NCBI GenBank assembly: GCA_015059845.1
Contig: SUZR01000004.1
Span: 5,156-69,155, forward strand
Origin: Rikenellaceae bacterium
GTDB lineage: Bacteria > Bacteroidota > Bacteroidia > Bacteroidales > Rikenellaceae
DNA length: 64,000 nucleotides
Direction: 5' to 3'
Shown here: positions 24,362 to 34,015 of the stretch, in pieces
How positions within the stretch are numbered: the stretch's first letter is position 1
Layout of the letters: each line of letters begins with the position of its first letter
Position numbers and translations under genes: made by a program
Notes under the pieces: model-generated
What the model saw: the letters and a program-made list of their open reading frames with translations, nothing else
The model's database searches: none
What the model was told of the DNA's origin: nothing

Positions 24362-26851
24362 ATGATGCAAATGATATTCGATTCTGAAATAGTAAAAAAG
24401 GGGCTTCAGTCGGTAGCCATTATTGCGCTCTTCTTCGTCATTGCGGCCCTCTATTTCGCACCGCAGTTTGGCGGTGAGGTGCTGGTGCAGCACGACGTGC
24501 AGCAGTATGAGGGTATGAGCAAAGATATTCTCGACAACCGCGCCGCAACGGGCGAGGATGCACAGTGGACGGGAGGTATGTTTGGCGGTATGCCGGCCTA
24601 CCTTATCAACGTGAAATACCCCTCACAGGCTGTAAAGGGAACAATCGGCAAGGTGGTGAAAATCATCGACACGCCCGCCTCGTTCCTCTTCTTTGCGATG
24701 ACGGCGATGTGGGTGGCGATGCTGCTGTTCGGTATGAGCCCGTGGGTGGGACTCATCGCGGCGCTGGCCTACGGTTTTTCGACCTACTTCCTGCTAATCA
24801 TCGGTGCGGGCCACATCACCAAGATGTGGGCGCTGGTATATGCTCCGCTGATGATGGGCGGCGCCTACTACACCCTGCGACAGAACGTATGGGTGGGCGG
24901 TGCGCTGACGGCCCTGTTCACATCGTTGGAGATTGGCGCAAATCACCCGCAGATAACATACTACTTCATTCTGGCGATGGCCATAATGTGGCTCAGCGAA
25001 GGCATTTATGCGTGGCGCGAGAAGCGTATGAAGGATTTCTCGAAGCGTACGGCTATTCTCGCTCTGGCGGGTATTGTGGCCGTAGGCTCAAATCTCTCGC
25101 CGCTGTGGCAGACGATGCAACACACGAAGGAGACCACACGTGGCGGCTCGGAGCTGGTGGCCAAAGATGCGGAGAGCGGCACTCAGGGCCTTGACCTTGA
25201 GTATGCTACAGCGTGGAGCTACGGTCGTGCCGAGAGTCTGAATATGTTTGTGCCCGACTTTATGGGTGGTGCCTCTACCGACACCTTCGCCGAGGATGGC
25301 CCCGTAGCCGAGGCACTCAAGCCCTACGGTCTGGAGCAGATGGCGCAGTATATGCCCCGTTATCGCGGTGAGCAGCCCTACACGGCAGGCCCTACATATC
25401 TGGGTGCGGCGGCGGTATTCCTGGCCGTGCTGGCACTTATGCTTCTGCCCAACCGCCAGCGTTGGTGGATTGTGGGTGCGAGCGTGCTGGCTCTGTTTAT
25501 GTCGTGGGGACAAAATATGATGTGGTTCACGGAGTTGTTGTTTGACTTCCTGCCGGGATATAATAAGTTCCGAGCCGTATCGACCGCACTCGTTGTGGTG
25601 CAGTGGACAGTGCCTCTGCTGGCCGCTATGGGCGTGGCGCAGGTTATCAAGCAGGAGGTTGACCAGAAGCGTCTGCGCAAGGCGCTGGCGTGGGCCACGG
25701 GAGTATGCGTGGGTCTGCTGGCCGTGATGATTATCGGCGGTCGTCAGCTGGGCGACTACGGTATGCAGGAGAGTGGCGAGATGCTCACCGAGCAGTTCCG
25801 TCAGATGCTGGAGCAGCAGGGTGCGCAGGAGTATGTCAAGCAGGGCCTGCACGAGCAGCTGGCGTGGAGCACCGCCTCGGGTATAGCTGAGGAGCGTGCT
25901 GCGGCGATGCGTGGCGATGCGTGGCGTTCGCTGTTGTTTGTGGTGATGGCGGCGGTGGCTGTTGCAGGATACTCACAACGTAAGGTGATAAAGAGCGGCG
26001 CGGTGCTGTGCTGCGTGCTGACCGTTATTGTTGCGGCCGACCTGATAAATGTCGATACGCGCTACCTCAACCACGACTCATTCGTGGATGCCTTCACGGC
26101 AAAGATTACCCCTACGGAGGCCGACAAGCTCATTATGCAGGACAAGGACCCCGCCTATCGCGTGCTGAATCTCACGGTGTCGCCCTTCAACGACGCCACA
26201 ACATCATACTTCCACCGCTCGGTGGGAGGCTATCACGGAGCGAAGCTCGCCCGCTATCAGGATATGATTGACCGCCACCTCTCGTACTTGCGCGAGGGTG
26301 TGCTGGATATGCTCAACGTGCGCTACGTCATCGAGTCGCCCGATGCAGAGGGTGTTCTGCTGCGCGAGACGGCCAATGGTGCGGCGTGGATGGTTGGCAG
26401 CGTTGTACGTGCCTCATCGGCCGAGGAGGAGATTGAGCTTGTGGGTCGCATCGACACCAAGCGTGAGGCCGTGATGAGCGAGGAGTACCTGCCCGAAAAC
26501 TTCAACTTCTCGAAGGGCACGGTAACACTTGAGGAGTATCGCCCCAACTACCTGCGCTACGAGGCTGAGAGCGCGGGCGATGCACTTATCATCTTCTCGG
26601 AGATATTCACCAAGCAGGGCTGGACGGTGACAATTGACGGCGTGGAGGCTCGACCGCTGCGTGCCGACTACATTCTGCGTGCCGTCGAGATGCCTGCGGG
26701 CAAACATACAATCGAATGGAGCTACCGCGCACCCAACTGGGCGCTGGTGGAGGGCATAGCTATGGCCTTCTCGGCGGCGGTGCTCATAGGATTTTTACTA
26801 ACCTTAATCTACTTTATACGCAATGCGCGACGACAAAAGACTCAGGCGTAA
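24362..26851 (+). CDS. YfhO-like multi-pass membrane protein
   Basis: An 829-residue integral membrane protein. It has an N-terminal membrane segment, an extracytoplasmic loop (VLVQHDVQQYEGM) and many further hydrophobic helices. A C-terminal soluble beta-rich domain (about 590-790) and a last membrane helix follow. This is the layout of YfhO/DUF6541-type GT-C glycosyltransferase-like proteins implicated in decorating envelope polymers. A GT-C role is inferred, since donor and acceptor are unknown. It overlaps ftsX by 29 bases. Confidence 0.82.
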   Translation: MMQMIFDSEIVKKGLQSVAIIALFFVIAALYFAPQFGGEVLVQHDVQQYEGMSKDILDNRAATGEDAQWTGGMFGGMPAYLINVKYPSQAVKGTIGKVVKIIDTPASFLFFAMTAMWVAMLLFGMSPWVGLIAALAYGFSTYFLLIIGAGHITKMWALVYAPLMMGGAYYTLRQNVWVGGALTALFTSLEIGANHPQITYYFILAMAIMWLSEGIYAWREKRMKDFSKRTAILALAGIVAVGSNLSPLWQTMQHTKETTRGGSELVAKDAESGTQGLDLEYATAWSYGRAESLNMFVPDFMGGASTDTFAEDGPVAEALKPYGLEQMAQYMPRYRGEQPYTAGPTYLGAAAVFLAVLALMLLPNRQRWWIVGASVLALFMSWGQNMMWFTELLFDFLPGYNKFRAVSTALVVVQWTVPLLAAMGVAQVIKQEVDQKRLRKALAWATGVCVGLLAVMIIGGRQLGDYGMQESGEMLTEQFRQMLEQQGAQEYVKQGLHEQLAWSTASGIAEERAAAMRGDAWRSLLFVVMAAVAVAGYSQRKVIKSGAVLCCVLTVIVAADLINVDTRYLNHDSFVDAFTAKITPTEADKLIMQDKDPAYRVLNLTVSPFNDATTSYFHRSVGGYHGAKLARYQDMIDRHLSYLREGVLDMLNVRYVIESPDAEGVLLRETANGAAWMVGSVVRASSAEEEIELVGRIDTKREAVMSEEYLPENFNFSKGTVTLEEYRPNYLRYEAESAGDALIIFSEIFTKQGWTVTIDGVEARPLRADYILRAVEMPAGKHTIEWSYRAPNWALVEGIAMAFSAAVLIGFLLTLIYFIRNARRQKTQA

Positions 26852-27698
26852 GGTACGCCGCTCGTACATAGTTTCGACGATAAGTATTTCGCTCGTTCTC
26901 TTCCTGTTGGGCTCGGTGGGATATATGCTCTATGCCGCCCTCACCACGGCTCATACGCTACGCGAGAGTGTGACGCTCTCGGCCGAACTGGATGCGGCGG
27001 TAGATGTGGAGCAGCGTAGTAAAATAGAGGAGAAGCTGCTTGCCATCGAGGGCGTGACAGGTGTGGAGTATGCCGCACGCGAGGATAAGATAAACGATGA
27101 GGAGTTCCGCCGTATGTTCGCCTCGGAGATAGAGCATATCTTGGAGGAGAATCCCCTGCGCAACAGCTTTGAGGTGGCCGTAGCGGCAGCCGACCGCGAA
27201 GCTACGGATGCAGTGGCCGACAAAATTTCAGCCATCGAGGGGGTGGTATATGTGGCCTACCCAGCGGCAACCATCGAGCGTCTGCACTCGACAATCACGA
27301 AGATTACAATCGTGCTGGCAGCATTTGGCGGTGCGTTGCTTATCATCTCGCTCATCCTTCTGAACAACACGATTCGTCTGGCTATCTTCTCGCGCCGCTA
27401 CCTTATAAACACACTCAAGCTGGTGGGCGCGACGAAGGGTTATATTATGCGCCCCTTCCTCTCGACGGCGGCAAAGCAGGGCGTGTGGGCCGGTCTGGCG
27501 GCGAGTGTGCTGTTTGGCGGTGCGCTGTTCGGATTGAGTGGTGCTATGCCCGAGCTGATGGCCACATCGGAGCTTACCAAGGCGGCCATTGTGGTGGGTG
27601 CGATGATTGCGGGAGGAGTTATTATCTCGCTGCTCTTCACCTCGATTGCCGTAAACAAGTTTGTCAATATGAAGTCTAACAAGATATATTTATATTAA
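26823..27698 (+). CDS. ftsX: Cell division protein FtsX
   Basis: A 291-residue ABC-type permease of the FtsEX complex, which activates peptidoglycan hydrolases at the septum. Membrane segment 1 lies at about 20-42. A periplasmic domain (about 43-160) and three C-terminal segments follow, with the conserved RRYLINTLKLVGATKGYI coupling region. ftsE is not adjacent. It starts 29 bases inside the YfhO-like gene and its stop shares a base with the next ATG, so translation is coupled on both sides. Confidence 0.95.
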   Translation: MRDDKRLRRKVRRSYIVSTISISLVLFLLGSVGYMLYAALTTAHTLRESVTLSAELDAAVDVEQRSKIEEKLLAIEGVTGVEYAAREDKINDEEFRRMFASEIEHILEENPLRNSFEVAVAAADREATDAVADKISAIEGVVYVAYPAATIERLHSTITKITIVLAAFGGALLIISLILLNNTIRLAIFSRRYLINTLKLVGATKGYIMRPFLSTAAKQGVWAGLAASVLFGGALFGLSGAMPELMATSELTKAAIVVGAMIAGGVIISLLFTSIAVNKFVNMKSNKIYLY

Positions 27699-27970
27699 TG
27701 AAAAAGTTTTTTGAGAGCCTGCGTGCCCGCTTTGACGGCGCAACAGATAAGAACGACGGGCAGATGACGCTCACCATCAAGAACTACATCCTGCTCATTG
27801 CGGGATTTGTGGTTATCGTCATCGGTATGGTGCTGATGACGGGTGGCGGCAGCGATGACCCCAACGTCTTTAACTACGATATGTTCTCGTGGCGACGTAT
27901 CACGCTCGCACCCATCCTTATTGTGGGTGGCTTTGCATTTGAGATTTATGCCCTACTGAAAAAGTTTTAA
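27698..27970 (+). CDS. DUF3098 small membrane protein
   Basis: A 90-residue protein with two membrane segments (about 30-49 and 68-87) separated by GGGSDDPNVFNYDMFSWRR, characteristic of DUF3098. The family is typically found directly after ftsX in Bacteroidetes, which suggests a division or envelope role, but its biochemical function is unknown. The start overlaps the ftsX stop by one base (TAATG). Confidence 0.88.
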   Translation: MKKFFESLRARFDGATDKNDGQMTLTIKNYILLIAGFVVIVIGMVLMTGGGSDDPNVFNYDMFSWRRITLAPILIVGGFAFEIYALLKKF

Positions 27971-27973
27971 CCT

Positions 27974-28711
27974 ATGAAGAGATTTTTTGTGACTTCGGTC
28001 CTCTTGCTGATGACCGTTGCAATATTGCCTGCCTCGGCGCAGAAGCGAGCAAAACGCGATGCGGAGATTGAGGCATTGATGCGCACCGTAGAGATGTTGG
28101 CCGCCAAGGTGGATTCGTTGCAGCGCGAGGTGGATAACCGCGTGCCCATAAGCAAGCCCATTGACCCCGAGTGGGAGAAGTGGCAGGATGTGCGTTACAA
28201 CTACGGTTTCAACACCGCCCATCAGCCCATCTTCAACACCGTAGATGGCGTGCTGGAGTCAACCGTAATGCTCTCTGTTCGTGGTGGTCGTGGCCGCTGG
28301 AACAATCAGGGACGCCCCACATCGGCCTTTGTGGATGGCGGACACCTCTTCGAGGGTTGGAACGGCACGGAGACCTGCCGTCTGACGATGCTCATAGGCA
28401 AGTATGCGCCCGACCTGGCCTGCATACAGGTATATTCGCCCAAGGGGCTCTACCGCGATGTGCGTCACTTCGGCTGGGTGAAGATTGGCTCGGACGAGAA
28501 GAATCAGGGTGTGGACTTCGGTCGCTACTGGGCAAAGACATTTGTACCCTTCTCGCTGGCGGCACTCAACAAGACTCCCGAGGGCATACACTACGAGAAT
28601 TGTCAGCTGGAGGGCGTGGGTGTGCCCGTAGGTACGCTCTACTACGACACAACGGTGGGTAAGGTGCGTTGCTACACCAACGAGGGATGGCGCTACCTGT
28701 CATTTGAATAG
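27974..28711 (+). CDS. Secreted protein of unknown function in the ftsX-uppP operon
   Basis: A 245-residue protein. The signal peptide ends near LPASAQ (18-23). A short helical heptad stretch (about 29-58, MRTVEMLAAKVDSLQREVDN) predicts a small coiled coil, and a beta-rich domain with many aromatic and glycine residues (GFNTAHQPIFNTVDGVL to GEGWRYLSFE-like end) follows. I do not recognise the family. It starts 3 bases after the DUF3098 stop and precedes uppP in the same direction, so it is co-transcribed with division and undecaprenyl-phosphate recycling genes. Confidence 0.85.
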   Translation: MKRFFVTSVLLLMTVAILPASAQKRAKRDAEIEALMRTVEMLAAKVDSLQREVDNRVPISKPIDPEWEKWQDVRYNYGFNTAHQPIFNTVDGVLESTVMLSVRGGRGRWNNQGRPTSAFVDGGHLFEGWNGTETCRLTMLIGKYAPDLACIQVYSPKGLYRDVRHFGWVKIGSDEKNQGVDFGRYWAKTFVPFSLAALNKTPEGIHYENCQLEGVGVPVGTLYYDTTVGKVRCYTNEGWRYLSFE

Positions 28712-28753
28712 GTCGGCCCGCAAAAAAACGATTATAAATAAAAACTTAGATAA

Positions 28754-29548
28754 ATGACTATTATTGAATCAGTTATACTCGGCGCCGTACAGGGTTTGAC
28801 CGAGTTTCTGCCCGTATCGAGCAGTGGCCACCTGCAGATTGCGAAGGCTTTGCTGGGCGTGGAGATTGAGGAAAATCTCGCCTTTGATGTTACGCTGCAC
28901 GCAGCAACCGTACTCAGCACAATTGTGATACTCTGGCCCGAGGTGAAACGTCTTATCGTGGGTATCTTCTCGCGCCACTTTAACGAGGAGCAGGCATACG
29001 TGCTGAAGCTCATCCTCTCGATGATTCCCATCGGTATTGTGGGCTTCGCCCTGAAGGATTACCTCAACGCGATGCTCGAGTCGCCCTACATCCTCACAAT
29101 CGTGGGTGCTATGTTGTTGCTGACAGCCGTGCTGCTCGCCTTCGCATACTACGCACGCCCGCGTCAGAAGGAGGAGATTTCGTATCGTGACGCCTTCATC
29201 ATTGGTCTGAGTCAGGCCGTGGCGGCTATGCCGGGCCTCTCACGCTCAGGTACGACCATCGCTACAGGTCTGTTGCTCGGCAACAAGAAGGAGACGATGG
29301 CGCAGTTCTCGTTCCTTATGGTGCTGGCTCCGATTCTGGGCGAGATGTTCCTGAACATCGTCAAGGGCGAGGTGGTATTCGCATCTATCGGCGTGGTGCC
29401 GATGTTGGCGGGATTCATCTCGGCATTCGTCGTAGGTTGCCTGGCCTGCAAGTTTATGATTGGCATCGTTAAGCGCGGCAAGCTCATCTGGTTTGCGGTA
29501 TATTGCGCTGTGGCTGGTGTGGTGTCAATCGTAAGCAATTTTATGTAA
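28754..29548 (+). CDS. uppP: Undecaprenyl-diphosphatase
   Basis: A 264-residue BacA/UppP enzyme that dephosphorylates undecaprenyl pyrophosphate to regenerate the lipid carrier for cell-wall synthesis. The two catalytic motifs are [11 protein letters not shown] (17-27) and PGLSRSGTT in the middle of the protein. About eight membrane segments, standard length. It sits 42 bases after the unknown secreted gene and 18 bases before truB. Confidence 0.97.
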   Translation: MTIIESVILGAVQGLTEFLPVSSSGHLQIAKALLGVEIEENLAFDVTLHAATVLSTIVILWPEVKRLIVGIFSRHFNEEQAYVLKLILSMIPIGIVGFALKDYLNAMLESPYILTIVGAMLLLTAVLLAFAYYARPRQKEEISYRDAFIIGLSQAVAAMPGLSRSGTTIATGLLLGNKKETMAQFSFLMVLAPILGEMFLNIVKGEVVFASIGVVPMLAGFISAFVVGCLACKFMIGIVKRGKLIWFAVYCAVAGVVSIVSNFM

Positions 29549-29566
29549 ATCCTTTATTATCAATAA

Positions 29567-30286
29567 ATGACAGAAAACCAATCGTTGGTGGGTGTAGATT
29601 TCAAGGAGGGCTACATCGCCATTATAGATAAACCTCTGGAGTGGACCTCAACGGATGTTGTGCGCAAGATAAAGTACGCCCTGCAACACCGCCTGGGGTA
29701 TAAGAAGATAAAAATCGGTCACGCCGGCACGCTCGACCCGCTGGCTACGGGAGTGCTTATCGTCTGCATCGGCAAGGCCACAAAGATGGTCAACGAGTTG
29801 CAGGCCGAGGAGAAGGAGTATGTGGCCGACATCGAGCTGGGTGCAACCACGCCGAGCTACGATTTGGAGCACCCCATCGACAAGTATTACCCCACAGACC
29901 ATATCACACGCGAGAAGATTGAGCAGGCTCTGCGCGATTTGTCGGGTGAGCGTCTGCAAGCACCCCCCATCTACTCGGCAAAGAAGGTGGAGGGCGTGCG
30001 TGCCTACGAGTTTGCCCGCGCAGGCGAGGAGGTGGAGCTGAAGAAGGCGCTAATCAACATCTACGAGATGGAGATTCTCTCGTTCGAGATGCCGCACCTG
30101 AAAATTCGCGTGCGTTGCAGCAAGGGTACATATATCCGTTCGCTGGCCAACGAGATAGGTATTGCACTCGACAGCGGAGCCCATCTCACGGGGCTAAGAC
30201 GCACTCGCAGTGGCGGTTTCACGGTGGAAAATGCCCATAATTTGGAAAATTTTATGGAAAAATTGAGGGAGTGTGAAACAAAATAG
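29567..30286 (+). CDS. truB: tRNA pseudouridine-55 synthase
   Basis: Converts U55 in the T-loop of tRNAs to pseudouridine. 239 residues, the shorter bacterial form without a C-terminal PUA domain. The catalytic Asp57 lies in HAGTLDPLATGVL. KPLEWTSTDVV and KGTYIRSLANEIG are the other family motifs. Follows uppP closely in the same operon. Confidence 0.96.
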   Translation: MTENQSLVGVDFKEGYIAIIDKPLEWTSTDVVRKIKYALQHRLGYKKIKIGHAGTLDPLATGVLIVCIGKATKMVNELQAEEKEYVADIELGATTPSYDLEHPIDKYYPTDHITREKIEQALRDLSGERLQAPPIYSAKKVEGVRAYEFARAGEEVELKKALINIYEMEILSFEMPHLKIRVRCSKGTYIRSLANEIGIALDSGAHLTGLRRTRSGGFTVENAHNLENFMEKLRECETK

Positions 30287-30341
30287 CAAAAATTTCGTAT
30301 TACTTATTGATATTTGCGTCTTTCACCGCTGAAAACCATCA

Positions 30342-30370
30342 ATTTGCAGATGCGGCCAGCCGCCGCAAAG
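30342..30370 (+). repeat. GCGGCC-module repeat, copy 1
   Basis: TTTGCAGATGCGGCCAG and the following GCCGCA match 47740-47770 (inverted) and 57521-57551. It lies in the 145-base gap between truB and queA. No promoter box is seen in this gap. Confidence 0.6.
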
Positions 30371-30431
30371 AGAGCCACAAGATGCTAACAAAAGCCAATA
30401 TAGGGTAAGAAATACAAGTAATATAAACAAT

Positions 30432-31481
30432 ATGAAGCTATCTCAATACGGTTATGAGTTCTCGGCCGATATGTTGGCCAAATATCCCGCCGACAACCGC
30501 GACGAGTCACGTCTGCTGGTGCTGAATCGCGCTACGGGAGCTATCGAACACCGCATTTTCAAGGACATTATCGAGTATTTCGACGAGAAGGACCTCTTCT
30601 TGTTCAACGACACAAAGGTATTCCCCGCACGCCTCTACGGCAACAAGGAGAAGACCAATGCCGAGATTGAAATCTTCCTGCTGCGTGAGCTGAACAGCGA
30701 GCTCCGCCTGTGGGATGTGTTGGTTGACCCTGCACGTAAGATTCGTATCGGCAACAAACTCTACTTCGGCGCAGACGAGATGATGGGTGCCGAGGTGATT
30801 GACAACACCACCTCGCGTGGTCGTACGTTGCGCTTCCTCTTTGACGGCTCATACGAGGAGTTCAAGGAGGCACTCTACCGTCTGGGCGAGACTCCCCTGC
30901 CGCGCTGGGTACGCGAGAAGGTCGAGGAGGAGGATGCTGAGCGTTATCAGACAATCTTCGCAAAGCACGAGGGTGCTGTGGCAGCGCCTACGGCCGGTAT
31001 GCACTTCTCGAAGCACCTGCTCAAGCGTATGGAAATCAAGGGCATAGACTCTGCCTTCATTACCCTGCACGCAGGCTTGGGTAACTTCCGCACGGTAGAT
31101 GTGGAGGACCTCTCAAAGCACAAGATGGACTCCGAGCAGTTCGTGGTTACGGAGCAGGCTGCCGAGCAGGTGAATGCCGCAAAGAAGGCCGGACACAAGG
31201 TCGTAGCTATCGGTACTACCGTGATGCGCACCATCGAAACGGCTGTATCTACGGGAGGTATGATTAAGGCTATGGAGGGCTGGACAAACAAGTTCATCTT
31301 CTGCCCCTACGACTTCACCGTGGCCAACGCAATGGTGTCGAACTTCCACCTGCCATACTCTACGCAGCTGATGATGGTGGCTGCCTTCGGAGGCTACGAC
31401 AAGGTGATGGAGGCATACAACGTGGCCAAGCAGGAGGGATACCGCTTCGGCACGTACGGCGACGCAATGCTTATTATATAA
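30432..31481 (+). CDS. queA: tRNA ribosyltransferase-isomerase QueA
   Basis: Transfers and isomerises the ribose of S-adenosylmethionine onto preQ1-modified tRNA to give epoxyqueuosine. 349 residues, full length. Family motifs are [33 protein letters not shown] and the C-terminal [14 protein letters not shown]. It follows truB in the same direction with a 145-base gap holding a dispersed repeat. Confidence 0.97.
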   Translation: MKLSQYGYEFSADMLAKYPADNRDESRLLVLNRATGAIEHRIFKDIIEYFDEKDLFLFNDTKVFPARLYGNKEKTNAEIEIFLLRELNSELRLWDVLVDPARKIRIGNKLYFGADEMMGAEVIDNTTSRGRTLRFLFDGSYEEFKEALYRLGETPLPRWVREKVEEEDAERYQTIFAKHEGAVAAPTAGMHFSKHLLKRMEIKGIDSAFITLHAGLGNFRTVDVEDLSKHKMDSEQFVVTEQAAEQVNAAKKAGHKVVAIGTTVMRTIETAVSTGGMIKAMEGWTNKFIFCPYDFTVANAMVSNFHLPYSTQLMMVAAFGGYDKVMEAYNVAKQEGYRFGTYGDAMLII

Positions 31482-31512
31482 GTAAGCGGCGCGTTAATTA
31501 AAAATTTTTTAT

Positions 31513-31520
31513 TATCTTTG
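31513..31520 (+). promoter_or_regulatory. -7 box of the glycogen-synthase-like/DUF4270 operon
   Basis: TATCTTTG, 25 bases before the ATG at 31546. It separates this unit from queA. Confidence 0.55.
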
Positions 31521-31545
31521 CATATTGTAAAACCCCAAAAGTCAT

Positions 31546-32355
31546 ATGGCTTCACGCAAAATATTATACGTTTGTCAGGAGATTATGCCCTACCTGCCTG
31601 AGACCGAACTCTCACACCTGAGCCGACATCTGGTGCAGGCTATGCAGGAGCGTGGCAACGAGATCCGTACGTTTATGCCGCGTTATGGCTGCATCAACGA
31701 GCGACGTAACCAATTGCACGAAGTTATCCGTCTGTCGGGTATGAATCTTATCATCGACGACAACGACCACCAGCTTATCATCAAGGTGGCGTCGATTCCC
31801 TCAGCCCGCATACAGATATACTTTATCGACAATGACGACTTCTTCGCCCGCAAAGCTGTACTCACCGACGCCGACGGTAACGAGTTCGAGGATAACGACG
31901 AGCGCGCTATCTTCTTCGCACGTGGCGTGCTGGAGACGGTAAAGAAACTTAACTGGTCACCCAACATCGTACACTGTATGGGTTGGATGTCGGCCATCGC
32001 ACCCATCTATCTGAAGAAGGTGTTCAACGACGACCCCTTGTTCCGCGATGTGAAGGTTGTGGTGTCGCTCTGTGACGACCGCTTCGAGAAACCTTTCGAT
32101 GGTGAGTTTGCACAAAAAGTGGCAAATGAGGGCGTGAAAGATGAAAAACTTGCAGATTTAACCCTTCCCTCATACGAAAACTTCTACCGTTTCGTTATAG
32201 ATTACGCCGACGGCATAGTCGTTGCCTCGGAGAACGCTAACCCTGCACTTGTTGAGTATGCCCGTCAGAGCGGTAAGCCGATGATGGAGTATGCTGCGGT
32301 GGAGGAGGCAGAAATGTACGACAATTATAATCGTTTCTATGAAGAGTTACAATAG
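31546..32355 (+). CDS. Short glycogen/starch synthase-like protein
   Basis: A 269-residue protein matching only the N-terminal GT5 half of glycogen synthase (KILYVCQEIMPYLPETELS to HCMGWMSAIAPIYLKKVF). The C-terminal half with the nucleotide-sugar site is absent, so a normal synthase reaction is unlikely. The usual ADP-glucose-binding KxGGL motif is replaced by PETELS. Such short proteins are found in Bacteroidales next to DUF4270 lipoproteins, as here, where the genes overlap by 17 bases. Role unknown. Confidence 0.85.
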   Translation: MASRKILYVCQEIMPYLPETELSHLSRHLVQAMQERGNEIRTFMPRYGCINERRNQLHEVIRLSGMNLIIDDNDHQLIIKVASIPSARIQIYFIDNDDFFARKAVLTDADGNEFEDNDERAIFFARGVLETVKKLNWSPNIVHCMGWMSAIAPIYLKKVFNDDPLFRDVKVVVSLCDDRFEKPFDGEFAQKVANEGVKDEKLADLTLPSYENFYRFVIDYADGIVVASENANPALVEYARQSGKPMMEYAAVEEAEMYDNYNRFYEELQ

Positions 32356-33943
32356 AATAAAGCACTTGCTCACCGCCGCGGCAGTTGTTGCGGTGGCTGC
32401 CCTGATGACCTTAGGCTGCACCACCACGGCTGACTATACGCTCGGCGAGGAGTTTGCCCCCACAAATCAGCAGATGATTACCCGCCACCGTCTTTACCAG
32501 AACGGCGTAGTGAGCGAGTTAAATCAGGAGGATGCACCCTGCCGCGTGTTTGAGACACGTCTGTTCAAGACCGACTCAATACCCTCGGACCGTCTGGGTA
32601 CCTTCTATCTCGGTTTGCAGAAGCACAACCGCTTCGGTGTGCGTAAGATGGGTTTCTCGAGCCAGTTCCTGCATATGATTTCTATTGACGACTCAATAGG
32701 TTTCGGCTACCGTCCCATCTACGACTCGACATCGATGCTCTTCGAGTTGGATACATTTGTCGGCGACTCTACACGTCCTATACAATATAATGTATATCTG
32801 CTTACTGACGATTTGGTTAAGTGGGATGCTGAGGATACCACATTCTACGTATCGTACGACCCGCGTGAGGCCGGCCACATCGCTAAGGATGCTGAGCCCG
32901 TCTTCACATTCAAGTTCCCCGACCAGGAGAATGGCGTCTATACCACCTCGACCAAGTTCCGTATGAAGGAGGGCAAGGGCGCAAAGGAGCTTATCCACAG
33001 CCTCTTCGGTATGGATAAACTCGATGCCAACGGCAATGCCTCAAGCATTATCGATATCTACAAGTCGGACTCAACCTTCATCCGCAAGTACAAGGGCGTA
33101 TGGATTGAGCCTGCTGAGGACCAGCCCGAGGGCGAGGGTCACGCAATAGCCTTCTCGGACCAGACATCAGGCTTCATCGTACACGGCCGTGTGCGTAACC
33201 CGGGTGCCGATGCCGACATCATCACCGATACGCTTTCGATAGCATACTACTTCAACGATACATACTCTGAGGGCTTCGGTAACGTTACGGCGCAGAGCGC
33301 GTTGTACGACTTCAAGGGTACCGAGCTGGAGAACCTGCCCCTGCTTGAGAAGGAGCAGAATCGTGCTGAGGTGGATATGGCATACGTGGATGGCTGCGGC
33401 GGTATCCTGACCGAGCTGACATTCACCGACGAGTTCCTCCAGTCGCTCTACAACATCAGCAGCGGCGACAAGGATTATGTTTCGGCGGCTATCAACCAGG
33501 CTGTGTTGCGATTCTACCTTGAGGGCTCGGATTACGACTACAACAAGATTGACCCGCTGCCGATGACCGACAAGATGAACGAGTCGATTTCGCGTCTGGG
33601 TATGTACACCAACTACAAGGATTTGACACCGATTGTTGACTACCTCTACACGCAGGAGAGCGATGAGTCGCTCTACTATGACGGTTACCTGAATCGTAGC
33701 CGCGCGATGTATGAGATGAACATCTCGTCATTCATCCAGAAGCTGGTAAACGACCTGTTGGAGATAGAGCCCGAGGCTGACGGCACGGCCGACCTCTCGA
33801 AGCTCAAGACAACACGAACGATATATTTGGCACCGAGCGCCTACGACCGTTTCACGTTCAACCGTTCGGTAATCCAGGGAAGCAAACTTGAGACCAACCC
33901 TGCCAGCATATCGCTGGAGCTGACATATACGTTGGTGAAATAG
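32339..33943 (+). CDS. DUF4270 lipoprotein
   Basis: A 534-residue protein with a lipobox (ALMTLGC, Cys27) and a long beta-rich mature region typical of DUF4270. The family is Bacteroidetes-specific, surface or outer-membrane associated, and functionally undefined. The ATG at 32339 (MKSYNRIKHLL) gives a proper signal sequence, and a longer upstream start would bury it. It overlaps the glycogen-synthase-like gene by 17 bases, so they are coupled. A hairpin follows before topA. Confidence 0.88.
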   Translation: MKSYNRIKHLLTAAAVVAVAALMTLGCTTTADYTLGEEFAPTNQQMITRHRLYQNGVVSELNQEDAPCRVFETRLFKTDSIPSDRLGTFYLGLQKHNRFGVRKMGFSSQFLHMISIDDSIGFGYRPIYDSTSMLFELDTFVGDSTRPIQYNVYLLTDDLVKWDAEDTTFYVSYDPREAGHIAKDAEPVFTFKFPDQENGVYTTSTKFRMKEGKGAKELIHSLFGMDKLDANGNASSIIDIYKSDSTFIRKYKGVWIEPAEDQPEGEGHAIAFSDQTSGFIVHGRVRNPGADADIITDTLSIAYYFNDTYSEGFGNVTAQSALYDFKGTELENLPLLEKEQNRAEVDMAYVDGCGGILTELTFTDEFLQSLYNISSGDKDYVSAAINQAVLRFYLEGSDYDYNKIDPLPMTDKMNESISRLGMYTNYKDLTPIVDYLYTQESDESLYYDGYLNRSRAMYEMNISSFIQKLVNDLLEIEPEADGTADLSKLKTTRTIYLAPSAYDRFTFNRSVIQGSKLETNPASISLELTYTLVK

Positions 33944-33961
33944 TGATAAATAAGTTATACC

Positions 33962-33996
33962 CGACAAACCTAAGTGCCAAACTTAGGTTTTTGTCG
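33962..33996 (+). terminator. Hairpin between the DUF4270 gene and topA
   Basis: AAACCTAAGT (33966-33975) pairs with ACTTAGGTTT (33981-33990). An outer CGAC/GTCG extends it across a short T run. Likely terminator for the DUF4270 operon, 20 bases before topA. Confidence 0.75.
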
Positions 33997-34015
33997 TATT
34001 TAAGAATAAAGTGAA

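Noticed and set aside
30287..30431. A tRNA or small RNA gene between truB and queA
   Set aside because: No cloverleaf or T-loop sequence is seen. The gap holds only a dispersed repeat module.
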